Source: Shewanella pneumatophori
GTDB lineage: Bacteria > Pseudomonadota > Gammaproteobacteria > Enterobacterales > Shewanellaceae
Assembly (NCBI RefSeq): GCF_023283895.1
Contig: NZ_JAKILB010000005.1
Coordinates: 248,001-312,000 of the forward strand
Reading direction: 5' to 3'
Length of the DNA stretch: 64,000 bases
Shown: positions 38,157-47,544 of the stretch, in pieces
Numbering within the stretch: position 1 is the first letter of the stretch
Layout of the letters: every line of letters begins with the position of its first letter
Position numbers and translations under genes: made by a program
Notes under the pieces: model-generated
What the model was told of the DNA's origin: nothing
Database searches by the model: none
What the model saw: only the letters and a program-made list of their open reading frames with translations

Positions 38157-38465
38157 ATGTCGAACCTTTTGTTGTTTCCTTGAATTCAGACTACCAATCT
38201 CAGTTAGGAAAGTCGTGATCTAAATCACGTTTTATTAGCAATTTTTAACTGTTCGCTCTTTATTTGATCACTTAGACAAATATAGACAATAATCGCCCAA
38301 ATTTCCTTGAAAACCACTAAAAACCCAGTCATATTGGGTTAGATAAGTCCCGCCTAATTTGCCCATTTCGACAAAAAAATCTGTATAAATAACTCGATAG
38401 CCCAAAACTGATTCCCGCTTTATAATGTCGGCCTAAGACCAATAATTATTCAAGAGTGGCTATAT
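38157..38465. other. Divergent promoter region of raiA and the cytochrome b gene
   Basis: No gene seen. It contains the CRP-like site at 38214 and otherwise AT-rich sequence. Confidence 0.5.
38214..38229. promoter_or_regulatory. CRP-like palindrome between raiA and cytochrome b561
   Basis: CGTGATCTAAATCACG has the CRP layout (GTGA-N6-TCAC) with the preferred centre TCTANAT; the outer T/A are replaced by C/G. 57 bases before the raiA start and about 240 before the cytochrome gene, so raiA is the likelier target. Confidence 0.5.
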
Positions 38466-39155
38466 ATGGAACAAAATCTAGTCAAAGTAAAAGTCTGGGA
38501 TCTACCAACACGGGTGTTTCATTGGGGCATGCTGTGCTTGCTTGGTGGGCTATGGTGGACCGCCGATGCTGGTGAAATGGAATGGCATCAGATCTTAGCC
38601 TATGGATTGATGGTACTTGTGGGTGTGAGACTTATTTGGGGCGTTATGGGCAGTGAGACTGCACGCTTTAGCCACTTTGTTCGTTCACCTAAAACTGTTA
38701 TTTCCTATTTGGGGGAAACTCGCCGAGAAGGGATTTCCGCTTCTATTGGGCACAACCCTGTTGGCGGTTATATGGTGATTACACTTATTACCTTAGTGTG
38801 CATCCAATTAATCTCAGGTTTATTTGCAACCGATGAGATTTTTACTGAAGGCCCGCTTTATTCTCTTGTTAGCTCTGACACTGCAAGCTGGTTGACATGG
38901 TTACATAAGAAGAACTTTGATTTGATTTTAGTGTTAGCGGCAGTGCATGTACTCGCTGTTGTGGTGCACATGGTTAAAGGTGACAAAATTTTAGGTGCAA
39001 TGTTTAGTGGCTATAAAAAGCTGCCAGCATCTAAACTTGGCGAACACACTGGTGAACTTACTTTTGTATCGATATTAAAAGCGGCGATTTTGGCTGTGGT
39101 TATTGGTGGCTTAGTGGTGAACTACCTTATGCTGCCAGTGATCAATATGCTGTAA
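38466..39155 (+). CDS. Cytochrome b561 family, membrane diheme
   Basis: 229 residues with four to five membrane segments and the Ni/Fe-hydrogenase-type cytochrome b561 layout. VWDLPTRVFHWGM holds a first heme-ligand histidine, followed by WHQILAYGLMVLVGVRLIWG, and HKKNFDLILVLAAVHVLAVVVHMVKG holds the C-terminal ligands. It likely passes electrons from the quinone pool to a periplasmic cytochrome; the convergent neighbour encodes a cytochrome c', a pair kept in Shewanella. Starts at ATG 38466. Confidence 0.88.
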   Translation: MEQNLVKVKVWDLPTRVFHWGMLCLLGGLWWTADAGEMEWHQILAYGLMVLVGVRLIWGVMGSETARFSHFVRSPKTVISYLGETRREGISASIGHNPVGGYMVITLITLVCIQLISGLFATDEIFTEGPLYSLVSSDTASWLTWLHKKNFDLILVLAAVHVLAVVVHMVKGDKILGAMFSGYKKLPASKLGEHTGELTFVSILKAAILAVVIGGLVVNYLMLPVINML

Positions 39156-39195
39156 TAGAAGTTTTGTAGCAACGCTATTGCTAACCAATTACAGA

Positions 39196-39228
39196 ATAAA
39201 AAAGCCTGTTTAGAAACAGGCTTTTTTG
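39196..39228. terminator. Bidirectional terminator
   Basis: AAAAAAGCCTGTTT / AAACAGGCTTTTTT, with T-runs on both strands. It serves the cytochrome b gene (+) and the convergent cytochrome c' gene (-). Confidence 0.9.
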
Positions 39229-39246
39229 CATTAAGCAGATTAAGAA

Positions 39247-39708
39247 CTAATCTTTCTTATATACGTCGTGGCAACCTTTACAGCTTTTACCTGTATTACC
39301 GAATGCTTTTTTAAGTTCTCTTTTATCGCCTTTAGCGGCAACTTGTGCAAGCACTGCTGCGTTTTCTTGGAAGGTTTTCATTTTGGCATCAAAGTCAGCT
39401 TTGTCGCTCCAAATTTTTGCTAGCGCTTCAGTGTCACCTTTGTCTGAGCCAGCAACAAAACCTTCTAGTGGCAGCTTAGATAGCGCCGCTACGTTTTCAG
39501 CACGCATTGCAAATACTTCTGCGTTAAACTCTTTCTTACCTTTTAGCATGGCACCCATATCCCCGAAGTTATAGGCAATCATGCTGAATGCTGATTGGCG
39601 GTACTCAATAGCATCATCCGCTTCTTTGAAGTTATTAGCATAAACACTGGTTGCAAACGTTGCTGTTGCTGCAAGTGCGATAAGACTCATCTTAGCTGAT
39701 TTTTTCAT
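39247..39708 (-). CDS. Cytochrome c'
   Basis: Periplasmic monoheme cytochrome of 153 residues. The signal peptide ends near TSVYA (about residue 24), and a four-helix bundle follows. The single heme-binding motif is close to the C-terminus, GKSCKGCHDVYKK, as is typical for cytochrome c'. The family binds NO and is often protective under nitrosative stress or denitrification. Probably works with the neighbouring cytochrome b561. Confidence 0.92.
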   Translation of the reverse strand: MKKSAKMSLIALAATATFATSVYANNFKEADDAIEYRQSAFSMIAYNFGDMGAMLKGKKEFNAEVFAMRAENVAALSKLPLEGFVAGSDKGDTEALAKIWSDKADFDAKMKTFQENAAVLAQVAAKGDKRELKKAFGNTGKSCKGCHDVYKKD

Positions 39709-39935
39709 GGTTATTTCTCACGTTTTTATTGTGTTATGTGATCCGTTCTGCGGCCATTGTATATAGTTTTAGCCTATCTGCACCAATCGTTTTTCATAAT
39801 AGTTACTCTTAGTTACAAATGAGTGATATTTAGCAAAAGCTAATAATTTATCAAAAGTGTATTGGTACGTTATTCTTGCTACAATCATTTTGTAATGACG
39901 CACTAGTACGTGATTATTCGTCAATAGGAGAGAAG

Positions 39936-40214
39936 ATGCGCGCAGAGTGGGATTCAGTGTTAGAGAAGGTGTTAATGCAACCGGATCAACAAAGCTTGAT
40001 CGTGTTATTTGAGCTACTGCTTACCGAGGAGGAGCGTAGCGCTGTTGCTGGCAGGTTGAAGGTATTTCAAATGCTATTACAAGGTGAAATGAGCCAGCGC
40101 CAGATTGCGCAGGAGTTTGAAATTAGTATTGCAACTATTACTCGCTGCTCTAATTATTTAAAGCATATGCCAGAGAGTCAAAGAGCCGAAATTAAGCAAT
40201 TAATTATGGCTTAA
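39936..40214 (+). CDS. trpR: Trp operon repressor TrpR
   Basis: Tryptophan-activated repressor. 92 residues from ATG 39936, which has AGGAG five bases before it; the open frame runs 20 codons further up, but that part is not TrpR-like. Core: LTEEERSAVAGRLKVFQMLLQGEMSQRQIAQEFEISIATITRCSNYLK (helix-turn-helix in the second half), close to E. coli TrpR. A partial TrpR-operator-like stretch, GCACTAGTACGTGATTA, begins near 39899 and could give autorepression. Confidence 0.93.
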   Translation: MRAEWDSVLEKVLMQPDQQSLIVLFELLLTEEERSAVAGRLKVFQMLLQGEMSQRQIAQEFEISIATITRCSNYLKHMPESQRAEIKQLIMA

Positions 40215-40248
40215 AAAGTTTGCTTTGAAAGGCGCTTGATGACTTCTG

Positions 40249-40626
40249 CTAAGAAGCTATCTCTACTTTTACAATTTTATGCTTACGGTACTGACTACGT
40301 CTAAGCGCTAAATAGGCTGCATAGCTCACTAGTACTAAACTAATAACTGGGCTATGAGTGGATTCTAGCTTTAAAACTAGCAGTGCGCCGAGTAAATACA
40401 GTGTTGGCATATGCTCGTAGATAAAGCGCGGTATAATGCCCTTTTTACGACGACTTTTAAGATCTGTGCGGCGATTATCTGAGCGTAGAGAGTAGATTTT
40501 ACTGCCAGCTAAGAAAAGGACAATTCCAGCACTTTGGGCTATAGCAGAATCAAGTAAGCTGATTGCTAGACCACCAAGTAGCAAATAGCCATAGGGTAAT
40601 GCTTCATATATAGGTTTTGATAACAT
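40249..40626 (-). CDS. Uncharacterised small membrane protein
   Basis: 125 residues with about four membrane segments in two pairs (about 10-45 and 70-108) separated by a basic loop, YSLRSDNRRTDLKSRRKKG. It ends in a basic tail. I do not recognise a family. It is conserved in position next to trpR and slyD in Shewanella as far as I recall, and it is transcribed with or just after slyD, though a strong hairpin separates them. Confidence 0.65.
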   Translation of the reverse strand: MLSKPIYEALPYGYLLLGGLAISLLDSAIAQSAGIVLFLAGSKIYSLRSDNRRTDLKSRRKKGIIPRFIYEHMPTLYLLGALLVLKLESTHSPVISLVLVSYAAYLALRRSQYRKHKIVKVEIAS

Positions 40627-40718
40627 TTGCAGTTCCTTTGCAAAAAGTGTCTAAAACAAATCTTGTCGTATACTGATTGGTATTTTTGGCTCATATAGCA
40701 AGCTAGTGTAGAGCATAA

Positions 40719-40757
40719 GAAAGCCCGTTTCATTGCGAGCAATGAAACGGGCTTAAA
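40719..40757 (-). terminator. Terminator of slyD
   Basis: A 16-base perfect stem AAGCCCGTTTCATTGC / GCAATGAAACGGGCTT around GA. On the minus strand it runs into CTTTCTTATG, a moderate T-tract. Located 60 bases after the slyD stop. Confidence 0.75.
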
Positions 40758-40814
40758 TTCATTCTAAAGCACTAGTAACAAAGTGAACTGTTATTAAGTG
40801 CTATAGCTATAGAC

Positions 40815-41468
40815 TTAGTGTCTGCAACCGCAGCCGCCGTTACCGTCACAGCCTTCTTTAGCTTCTTTAGTCTCGTCTTCGCTGCAGCATCCGCCTTCGT
40901 GCTTATGCTCACCACCACAGCAACCACCTTCATGGCCGTGATCGTGTCCGCCACCACAACATCCGCCTTCATGACCGTGGTCATGGCCGCCACATCCGCC
41001 GCCGTGTGCGTGAATATGACCATGTGCGATCTCTTCTTCAGTTGCTGCACGTACTTCAAGTACTTCAACGTTGAATACTAAAGATTGACCCGCTAATGGG
41101 TGGTTACCGTCAACAACGACAACGTCATCTTTAACTTCAGTTACTTGAACTGGACGCTGGCCCATCTCTGTTTCAGCGATAAAACGCATGCCAGGAACGA
41201 TGTCTTCAATGTCGCCAAACGCAGATAGAGGGACTTCTTGGCGAAGACCATCATGGTAAGCGCCGTAGCCTTGCTCTGCATCTACAGTCACATCAAGGGT
41301 GTCACCTTGTACTTTACCTTCTAGAGCAGCTTCTAAACCTGGGATCATGTTTTCTGCACCATGCAGATAGATCATTGGCTCGCCTTCAAAAGAACTTTCT
41401 ACAAGCTGACCTTTTGCATCTGATAATCGGTAATGGATGCTAACAGCACATTTTTCGGTGATTTTCAT
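40815..41468 (-). CDS. slyD: FKBP-type peptidyl-prolyl isomerase SlyD
   Basis: Prolyl isomerase and metallochaperone, known to feed nickel to hydrogenase assembly. 217 residues: FKBP domain (YRLSDAKGQLVESSFEGEP, YLHGAENMIPGLEAALEG, then MRFIAETEMGQRPVQV) with the chaperone insert, followed from about residue 150 by a very His/Cys/Gly-rich tail. The tail repeats HDHGHEGGCCGG in tandem and ends in CGCRH, so it should bind Ni, Zn or Cu. The tandem repeat is visible in the DNA. Confidence 0.96.
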   Translation of the reverse strand: MKITEKCAVSIHYRLSDAKGQLVESSFEGEPMIYLHGAENMIPGLEAALEGKVQGDTLDVTVDAEQGYGAYHDGLRQEVPLSAFGDIEDIVPGMRFIAETEMGQRPVQVTEVKDDVVVVDGNHPLAGQSLVFNVEVLEVRAATEEEIAHGHIHAHGGGCGGHDHGHEGGCCGGGHDHGHEGGCCGGEHKHEGGCCSEDETKEAKEGCDGNGGCGCRH

Positions 41469-41815
41469 ATTCGCTCCAATCGGAAATTTGCGCGCATTCT
41501 AGCCTGCTTTAACGCTATTGGCGATAGGATGAGTGCACTTATGCTACCTAAGCCACATCTTTATCGGTTGTAATTATGCTTTAGTTGTACAAGTTTTATT
41601 CGTTATAGAACTTATCTTTATATTTTGTGCATTTTTATTTGGATAAAGGTTTCTTAACAGTTTGTTAATTAGCCTTGTGGCAAATTGTTGAGAATATGCT
41701 GTTGGAAGGTTTTATCGCTTAATATTATGCTTTAGCTATTGATACTACTTTGCTAATGTTTTTTCGACACTTAAGCTGCTGTTTTATATTATTTTTAATT
41801 TTAATTTGGTTTTAG

Positions 41816-41831
41816 TTTACGTTAACGTAAA
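41816..41831. promoter_or_regulatory. Perfect 16-base palindrome, operator-like
   Basis: TTTACGTTAACGTAAA reads the same on both strands. It resembles what I recall of MerR-family LiuR operators (ACGT half-sites, branched-chain amino acid breakdown), but I cannot confirm this from the window. It lies 115 bases before the thr -35 box and 350 bases before slyD. Confidence 0.45.
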
Positions 41832-41945
41832 TCAATAATCATTGATATAATCAGTCAGCAAATGCTTATAAACAAGAGTTTATGACACTTTTGCTACCTT
41901 TTGATCTAATAGCCTCAATAATAACAATTTAGTTAAATTTAGGGG

Positions 41946-41974
41946 TTGACAGCGTCTCCGTAAAAGGCAATTCT
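41946..41974 (+). promoter_or_regulatory. Promoter of the threonine operon
   Basis: Perfect TTGACA (41946-41951), 17 bases, AATTCT (41969-41974). The transcript would begin near 41981, about 35 bases before the leader peptide. Confidence 0.6.
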
Positions 41975-42015
41975 GTTAGTACACAAATTAATCCAATTGG
42001 ATAATATCTAATTTT

Positions 42016-42087
42016 ATGTTTAGCCACGTTTTAATGAACACCACCATTATTACAACCACCACGATTACCAACGTGGGGGCGGGCTAA
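42016..42087 (+). CDS. thrL: thr operon leader peptide ThrL
   Basis: 23 codons from ATG 42016, or 17 from ATG 42034, which reads MNTTIITTTTITNVGAG and ends in the same GAG as E. coli ThrL. Seven Thr and three Ile codons in a run of ten sense both amino acids; stalling there controls the terminator downstream. Neither start has a strong ribosome site. Too short for ordinary gene finding. Confidence 0.88.
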   Translation: MFSHVLMNTTIITTTTITNVGAG

Positions 42088-42112
42088 GCACAACCTGATA
42101 TAAGTAAAATAT

Positions 42113-42148
42113 CAAGCCCGCTCCCCCAAAAGGAGCGGGCTTTTTTGT
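42113..42148 (+). terminator. Threonine attenuator
   Basis: Eleven-base stem AAGCCCGCTCC / GGAGCGGGCTT with loop CCCAAAA, then TTTTTT. The antiterminator is also readable: GGGGGCGGGCT at the end of thrL can pair with AGCCCG and CCCCC of the terminator's 5' side. CCACG/CGTGG (42058-42075) forms the protecting hairpin. Confidence 0.9.
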
Positions 42149-42180
42149 TTCTTGAGTGGGCGCGGTAAAAGGAGTTTACA

Positions 42181-44646
42181 ATGAAAGTTATGAAGTTTGG
42201 CGGTACATCTCTTGCCAATTGGCAGCGTTTTCAAGTCGCTGCAGAAATTGTACATCAGTCTGCGAATTCAGAGCCGACTGCAGTTGTTTTGTCTGCGCCT
42301 GCTACAGTTACAAATGGTTTGATTGAAATGGTATCTGCTGCTGTAAACGGTGCCGATTACGCCGCTGTATTGGCAAAAATAGAGCTGGTTTTTAATAATT
42401 TATATGGCGCGGCAGCGAGCAGTTTAACTGCTGAACAAAATCAATTATTAGCTAATAAGCTACAACTGCAGCTTAGTGATTGGCAAAGTAAACTCGAAGG
42501 GGTGAGCTTGCTTGGCGAGTGCCCTGAAAGCGTTGAGGCACATATTCTGGTTGGTGGTGAAAAACTGTCGTCAGCCCTCATGGTTGAAGTGATTAAATCG
42601 CTTAACCATAGCGCCGATATTTTAGTCCCAGAGTATCTGCTGGTGGGTTATGGCCCTCGCCTTGAGTCGGCTGTAGATATTGAAGCGAGTAAACTTAGAT
42701 TTAACTCATTAGATTTATCAGCGGTAGATGTTTGGGTTATGCCTGGCTTTACTGCAGGTGATGTTAACGGCAACGTAGTGACTTTAGGCCGTAACGGCTC
42801 AGATTACTCTGCTGCAGTGCTATCAGCCTGTTTAGATGCTAGCAGCTGTGAGATCTGGACTGATGTTGATGGTGTCTATAACACAGATCCTCGTGTTGTC
42901 GCTGATGCGAAGTTGTTATCGCAACTTAGCTATCAAGAGGCGATGGAAGTCTCTTATTTCGGTGCTAAGGTACTACATCCTAAAACTGTCGCACCAATTG
43001 CTCAGTACCATATTCCTTGCTATATCCGTAATACCTTTAACCCAGAAGCCGTTGGTACTCTTGTATCTGATCAGCCCGATGAAACAGGCCTAAGTGTTAA
43101 GGCTATTTCTAATCTTGACGATCAAACAATGTTTGATGTGTCCGGCCCAGGAATGAAAGGCATGGTGGGTATGGCAAGCCGTACTCTTGGCGCCATTTCA
43201 CGCTCAGGTGTATCGGTTTCTTTAATTACCCAAAGTTCATCTGAATACAGCATCAGCTTTTGTGTATCGACTGAAGACGCGGTGCGCGCAAAATATGCGC
43301 TAGAGCAAGAGTTTGAGCTTGAGCTTAAGAGTGAGATCCTTGAACCCATTGAAACCCGTCATAACTTAGCGATTGTGTCGTTAATTGGTGATGGCATGCG
43401 CACTCATAAAGGTGTTGCAGCCAAGTTTTTCCAAGCGCTTGCTCAAGCAACTGTCAACATTGTGGCAATTGCACAGGGCTCGTCAGAACGCTCTATCTCT
43501 GCTGTTGTTGAGCAGCGTAAGACTAAGCATGCAATTGCTGCATGTCACCAGTCATTTTTCGATGTTCAGCACTATTTAGATGTGTTTTTAGTTGGCAGCG
43601 GTAACGTTGGTGCTGGCTTGCTGGAGCAGATTAAACAGCAGCGCGATATGCTAAAAGAGCAGCACATTAGCATCCGCGTTTGTGGTGTAGTTAACTCAAG
43701 AAAAATGCTGCTTGATGCACAGGGAATTGATTTAGCTAACTGGCAAGGCTTGCTAGCAGATTGTGAGCAAGAAGCTGATCTTGATGCCATGTTAGTATGG
43801 GCTAAAGAGCAGCAATTGCTAAACCCGGTATTAGTTGATTGCACTTCCAGTGAATTTGTCTCAAATAAGTACTTAGATGTGATGAACGCCGGGCTACACG
43901 TTGTTACGCCAAATAAAAAGGCCAACACTCGTGATATGGCTTACTACCAAGATTTAAGAAAAACGGCTCTTAAGCAACGTCGTCAGTTCTTGTATGAAAC
44001 AACAGTAGGCGCGGGTTTACCTGTTATCGATAACTTGAAGAAACTGCTTTTTGCTGGTGATAAATTACTGCGCTTTAACGGTATTTTATCAGGTAGCCTT
44101 TCTTATATCTTCGGTATGTTAGATGAAGGCATGACGCTATCTGAAGCGACATCAATCGCAAGAGAAAAGTGTTTTACTGAGCCAGATCCTCGAGACGATT
44201 TAAGTGGTATGGACGTTGCGCGTAAAGTATTGATTCTTGCTCGTGAAGTGGGCATGGAGTTAGAGCTTAGTGATATCCATGTAGAGCCTGTATTACCTGA
44301 GTCATTTGATGCATCCGGTGATGTTGATGACTTTATGGCAAATTTACCAAAGCTTGATGCTGAGATTGCTCAGCGTGTTGAAGCCGCTAAAGCTATAGGT
44401 AAAGTACTGCGTTATGTTGGTCAAATTGATGAGCAAGGCTGTAAGGTTAAAATTGCCGAAGTTGATGCAACCGATCCACTTTACAGTGTTAAAGGTGGCG
44501 AAAACGCACTCGCTTTCTATAGCCGCTATTATCAGCCTATTCCATTTGTATTACGTGGCTACGGAGCTGGTACTGACGTGACTGCTGCTGGTGCGTTTGC
44601 TGATATTCTGAGAACGCTTAACTGGACGCGTGAGGTGGGTGTATGA
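42181..44646 (+). CDS. thrA: Bifunctional aspartokinase I / homoserine dehydrogenase I
   Basis: First and third steps of threonine synthesis in one chain of 821 residues. Aspartokinase (1-280: [43 protein letters not shown]), two ACT domains (about 310-450), then homoserine dehydrogenase (about 460-821: [36 protein letters not shown]). It overlaps thrB by four bases. Controlled by the leader peptide and, as in the family, probably by threonine feedback on the ACT domains. Confidence 0.98.
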   Translation: MKVMKFGGTSLANWQRFQVAAEIVHQSANSEPTAVVLSAPATVTNGLIEMVSAAVNGADYAAVLAKIELVFNNLYGAAASSLTAEQNQLLANKLQLQLSDWQSKLEGVSLLGECPESVEAHILVGGEKLSSALMVEVIKSLNHSADILVPEYLLVGYGPRLESAVDIEASKLRFNSLDLSAVDVWVMPGFTAGDVNGNVVTLGRNGSDYSAAVLSACLDASSCEIWTDVDGVYNTDPRVVADAKLLSQLSYQEAMEVSYFGAKVLHPKTVAPIAQYHIPCYIRNTFNPEAVGTLVSDQPDETGLSVKAISNLDDQTMFDVSGPGMKGMVGMASRTLGAISRSGVSVSLITQSSSEYSISFCVSTEDAVRAKYALEQEFELELKSEILEPIETRHNLAIVSLIGDGMRTHKGVAAKFFQALAQATVNIVAIAQGSSERSISAVVEQRKTKHAIAACHQSFFDVQHYLDVFLVGSGNVGAGLLEQIKQQRDMLKEQHISIRVCGVVNSRKMLLDAQGIDLANWQGLLADCEQEADLDAMLVWAKEQQLLNPVLVDCTSSEFVSNKYLDVMNAGLHVVTPNKKANTRDMAYYQDLRKTALKQRRQFLYETTVGAGLPVIDNLKKLLFAGDKLLRFNGILSGSLSYIFGMLDEGMTLSEATSIAREKCFTEPDPRDDLSGMDVARKVLILAREVGMELELSDIHVEPVLPESFDASGDVDDFMANLPKLDAEIAQRVEAAKAIGKVLRYVGQIDEQGCKVKIAEVDATDPLYSVKGGENALAFYSRYYQPIPFVLRGYGAGTDVTAAGAFADILRTLNWTREVGV

Positions 44647-45578
44647 GCGTAACAATTTATGCCCCAGCATCAATGGGCAATGTCGGTGTTGGCTTTGATT
44701 TACTAGGCGCAGCACTAGCGCCAATTGATGGCAGTTTACTGGGCGATAGAGTCACAGTGGCTGCGGCTAATAACGGCATTTCGTTAACGCTAGCGGGGCA
44801 TTGGGCTGATAAGCTGCCACAAAACCCGCAAGAGAATATTGTGTATCAATGTGCAGAGTTCTTCTTAGCGCATTTAAATAAAGAAGCTGGCTTAGCGTTA
44901 ACACTTGAGAAAAACTTACCAGTAGGAAGCGGACTTGGCTCAAGCGCTAGCTCGGTTGTAGCTGCATTAATGGCGCTAAATGAATATTTTGACAAGCCTT
45001 TTAACCAGCAAGAGTTGCTGCGATTAATGGGCGAATTTGAGGGCAAGATCAGCGGCTCAGTGCATTACGACAATGTGGCACCTTGTTACTTAGGCGGCAT
45101 GCAATTAATGCTAGATACGCCTAAGTCTGTTTGTGAAGCGATCCCTGATTTTAAGCAATGGTATTGGGTTGTGGCATATCCAGGCATTTCGTTATCAACG
45201 GCCAGAATGCGCCAGCTGATGCCAGAGCAGTTTGATAAGCAAACAACCATTGATTTTGGCCGCTACTTGAGCGCGTTTGTGCACGCTTCTTATAAGCAAG
45301 ACGCAGAATTAGCGATTTCGGTATTAAAGGACGTACTTGCTGAGCCCTACCGCGCAGCAGAGATCCCTAACTTCTTATCGGCAAAAGATGCATTACAACA
45401 ACTCGGCATGCTAACGACCGGGATCTCTGGCAGTGGCCCAACGTTATTTAGCGTCACCGATGATCTTGCTGTAGCTAATCAAGCACAGCAATGGCTAAAC
45501 AGTCATTATGTAGAGCAAGGTAAAGGATTCTCTCATATCTGCCGTATTGATACCGATGGCTCTCGTATCCTTGGTTAA
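44643..45578 (+). CDS. thrB: Homoserine kinase
   Basis: GHMP-family kinase that phosphorylates homoserine. 311 residues with [15 protein letters not shown] near the N-terminus, the ATP loop [18 protein letters not shown], and [12 protein letters not shown]. Starts at ATG 44643 within the thrA stop. Confidence 0.97.
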   Translation: MSVTIYAPASMGNVGVGFDLLGAALAPIDGSLLGDRVTVAAANNGISLTLAGHWADKLPQNPQENIVYQCAEFFLAHLNKEAGLALTLEKNLPVGSGLGSSASSVVAALMALNEYFDKPFNQQELLRLMGEFEGKISGSVHYDNVAPCYLGGMQLMLDTPKSVCEAIPDFKQWYWVVAYPGISLSTARMRQLMPEQFDKQTTIDFGRYLSAFVHASYKQDAELAISVLKDVLAEPYRAAEIPNFLSAKDALQQLGMLTTGISGSGPTLFSVTDDLAVANQAQQWLNSHYVEQGKGFSHICRIDTDGSRILG

Positions 45579-45630
45579 CCGCGCTCAAGTTAGATAGAAA
45601 AGATTAAAAATAGAATTAAGGGAAGTCGTC

Positions 45631-46917
45631 ATGCAGTTATATAACCTAAAACATCCATCACAGGTCGTTAGCTTTACTGAAGCGGTAAAACTTGGCTTAG
45701 GTAAAGACAGAGGTTTGTTTTTTCCAAAGCAGATCCCACAGCTACAGGATATTGATAGCTTACTTGCACTGCCATTTGTAGAAAGAAGCAAAAAAGTGAT
45801 CGGTGCATGGTTAGCCTCAGAGCTTGGCCAAGATACCGTAGACAGATTAGTAGAGCGTGCATTTAACTTTGAACTGCCATTGGTTAAAGCCGATGAAAAC
45901 TTGTATAGCTTAGAGTTATTTCACGGGCCGACATTAGCGTTTAAAGACTTTGGCGCACGCTTTATGGCCCAATGTTTAAATGAGTTAGCTAAGTCAGAAA
46001 AGATTAATATTTTGACTGCTACTTCCGGCGATACGGGTGCTGCAGTTGCTGATGCGTTTTATGGTTTAGACAATATTAATGTTGTTGTGCTTTATCCAAA
46101 AGGCAAGATTAGTGTTCTGCAGGAAAAGATGTTCACTACCTTGGGCGACAATATTCATACTGTGGCGGTGGAATCTGACTTTGATGCGTGCCAAACATTA
46201 GTGAAGCAGTCTTTTGAAGATTTAGATATTCGTGATGGTTTGCATTTAAACTCGGCAAACTCAATTAATATCAGCCGACTTCTTGCACAAATCTGTTATT
46301 ACTTTGAAGCTGTTGCCCAGTTTAAGCAGCAAAATGATAGTGATCCTGTGATAGCGGTACCAAGTGGTAACTTTGGTAACCTGACGGCGGGCCTTTTCGC
46401 TAAAGCTATGGGCTTACCGGTTAAGCGTTTTGTTGCTGCAACCAATAGTAATGATACTGTTCCGCGCTATTTAGGTAATGGCGAGTGGCAGCCTGAGCCG
46501 ACTGTTGCGACTATGTCTAACGCAATGGATGTTGCTGAGCCAAGTAACTGGCCTAGAGTCGAGGCAATTGTTACGGCTATGAACTGGTCACTTGATGAGA
46601 TTATCGGTTTAGGTGTATCAGAGAGCGACACTAGCGACTCGGTAAAAGCATTAAATGGTGCTGGTTACCTATCTGAGCCACATGCAGCGATTGCTGCTCT
46701 AGCACTTAAGCAAACTATGGCAGCTGATGAAAAAGGCATCTTCTTAGCCACAGCGCATCCTGCTAAGTTTAATGAAGTGGTGGAAGATATTTTACAAATC
46801 GAGTTACCTTTACCAGAAGCATTAGCTCGAGTGGTGCCTAAAGCGATTTTGTCGGCCGAGCTGGCAGATGATTTTGAACAGTTGAAAACGCATCTATTTA
46901 AGATCTTAGCGGCATAA
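45631..46917 (+). CDS. thrC: Threonine synthase
   Basis: PLP enzyme converting phosphohomoserine to threonine. 428 residues: MQLYNLKHPSQVVSFTEAV, the PLP lysine in GPTLAFKDFGARF, TATSGDTGAAVADAF, and VPSGNFGNLTAGLFAKAMGLP. Short (E. coli-type) class. Last gene of thrABC, 52 bases after thrB. Confidence 0.98.
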   Translation: MQLYNLKHPSQVVSFTEAVKLGLGKDRGLFFPKQIPQLQDIDSLLALPFVERSKKVIGAWLASELGQDTVDRLVERAFNFELPLVKADENLYSLELFHGPTLAFKDFGARFMAQCLNELAKSEKINILTATSGDTGAAVADAFYGLDNINVVVLYPKGKISVLQEKMFTTLGDNIHTVAVESDFDACQTLVKQSFEDLDIRDGLHLNSANSINISRLLAQICYYFEAVAQFKQQNDSDPVIAVPSGNFGNLTAGLFAKAMGLPVKRFVAATNSNDTVPRYLGNGEWQPEPTVATMSNAMDVAEPSNWPRVEAIVTAMNWSLDEIIGLGVSESDTSDSVKALNGAGYLSEPHAAIAALALKQTMAADEKGIFLATAHPAKFNEVVEDILQIELPLPEALARVVPKAILSAELADDFEQLKTHLFKILAA

Positions 46918-46932
46918 AATCGACAATGTTAC

Positions 46933-46967
46933 TAAAAAAGGAAGCTGTTAATGCTTCCTTTTTTTTG
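46933..46967 (+). terminator. Terminator of thrABC
   Basis: AAAAAAGGAAGC / GCTTCCTTTTTT with a seven-base loop and a long T-run. Confidence 0.9.
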
Positions 46968-47089
46968 TTGTGCATTTGTGGCTATTCATTTAAATATACA
47001 AGTGACTTCTAATTTTGGTTGCAAGCTATTGATGCTTGGTTATGTTTATTAACATGAGTAACTGAATGTGAGCGGCCAGGCTTTTCTTG

Positions 47090-47105
47090 TGTGATCTATA
47101 TCACT
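47090..47105 (+). promoter_or_regulatory. CRP-like site before a small lipoprotein gene
   Basis: TGTGATCTATATCACT differs from the ideal TGTGA-N6-TCACA in one end base. It lies 59 bases upstream of the preferred GTG start at 47164. Confidence 0.55.
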
Positions 47106-47163
47106 AATTTGGGTTGGTATTTTTTATATCGTGCGCGACTCTTTTTAAATTGGAGTCGTGACT

Positions 47164-47454
47164 GTGTTTCGTTTTATTGTGGGTGTTTTATGTGTCAGTC
47201 TATTAGCGGGCTGCGCAACTGAAGATGTTGAGCTATATCACCGAATAAACGAAGCTTACGACTTTGAAGTAACACATTGTGATAGCTTTGCTATGGTTAC
47301 TGGGTTTGGTCGTGGCGATAATGCACTCGCTGATGCAAGACTAAGCGCTATTAAGCAAGGTGAGGAGCTTAAAGGCACTCATATTGTTTGGTTACAATCA
47401 GACCTTGGCGAGCCAACTAAAGTAGTTGCGGTTGTCTACAAGTGTTTAATGTAG
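47164..47454 (+). CDS. Small lipoprotein, possibly DUF4156-like
   Basis: 96 residues with a lipoprotein signal MFRFIVGVLCVSLLAGC (lipidated Cys17). GTG 47164 has GGAG eight bases before it; GTG 47158, in frame, is only two bases from that site. The mature chain (CDSFAMVTGFGRGDNALADARLSAIKQGEELKGTHIVWL, in pieces) looks like the compact DUF4156-type lipoprotein fold in which N/A residues around ALADAR precede a stretch ending in a C-terminal Cys. Function unknown. A CRP-like site lies upstream. Confidence 0.65.
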   Translation: MFRFIVGVLCVSLLAGCATEDVELYHRINEAYDFEVTHCDSFAMVTGFGRGDNALADARLSAIKQGEELKGTHIVWLQSDLGEPTKVVAVVYKCLM

Positions 47455-47544
47455 TGCTTTTAAGGCCAAGATACTTCCTATCAAGTAGATGTATCAGCGC
47501 CATATAAAATGGCGCTAAATGCTAGCTTTTAGTATCGTTGCCAT

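Larger units (their letters stand above)
41469..42015. other. Long AT-rich gap between slyD and the thr leader
   Basis: Divergent regulatory region. It holds a perfect 16-base palindrome (41816-41831) followed 14 bases later by TATAAT (41846-41851), and then the thr promoter. No open frame of substance. Confidence 0.5.

Noticed and set aside
40818..41081. Open frames on both strands inside slyD (87 and 98 codons)
   Set aside because: They result from the repetitive His/Cys/Gly coding sequence of the SlyD tail.
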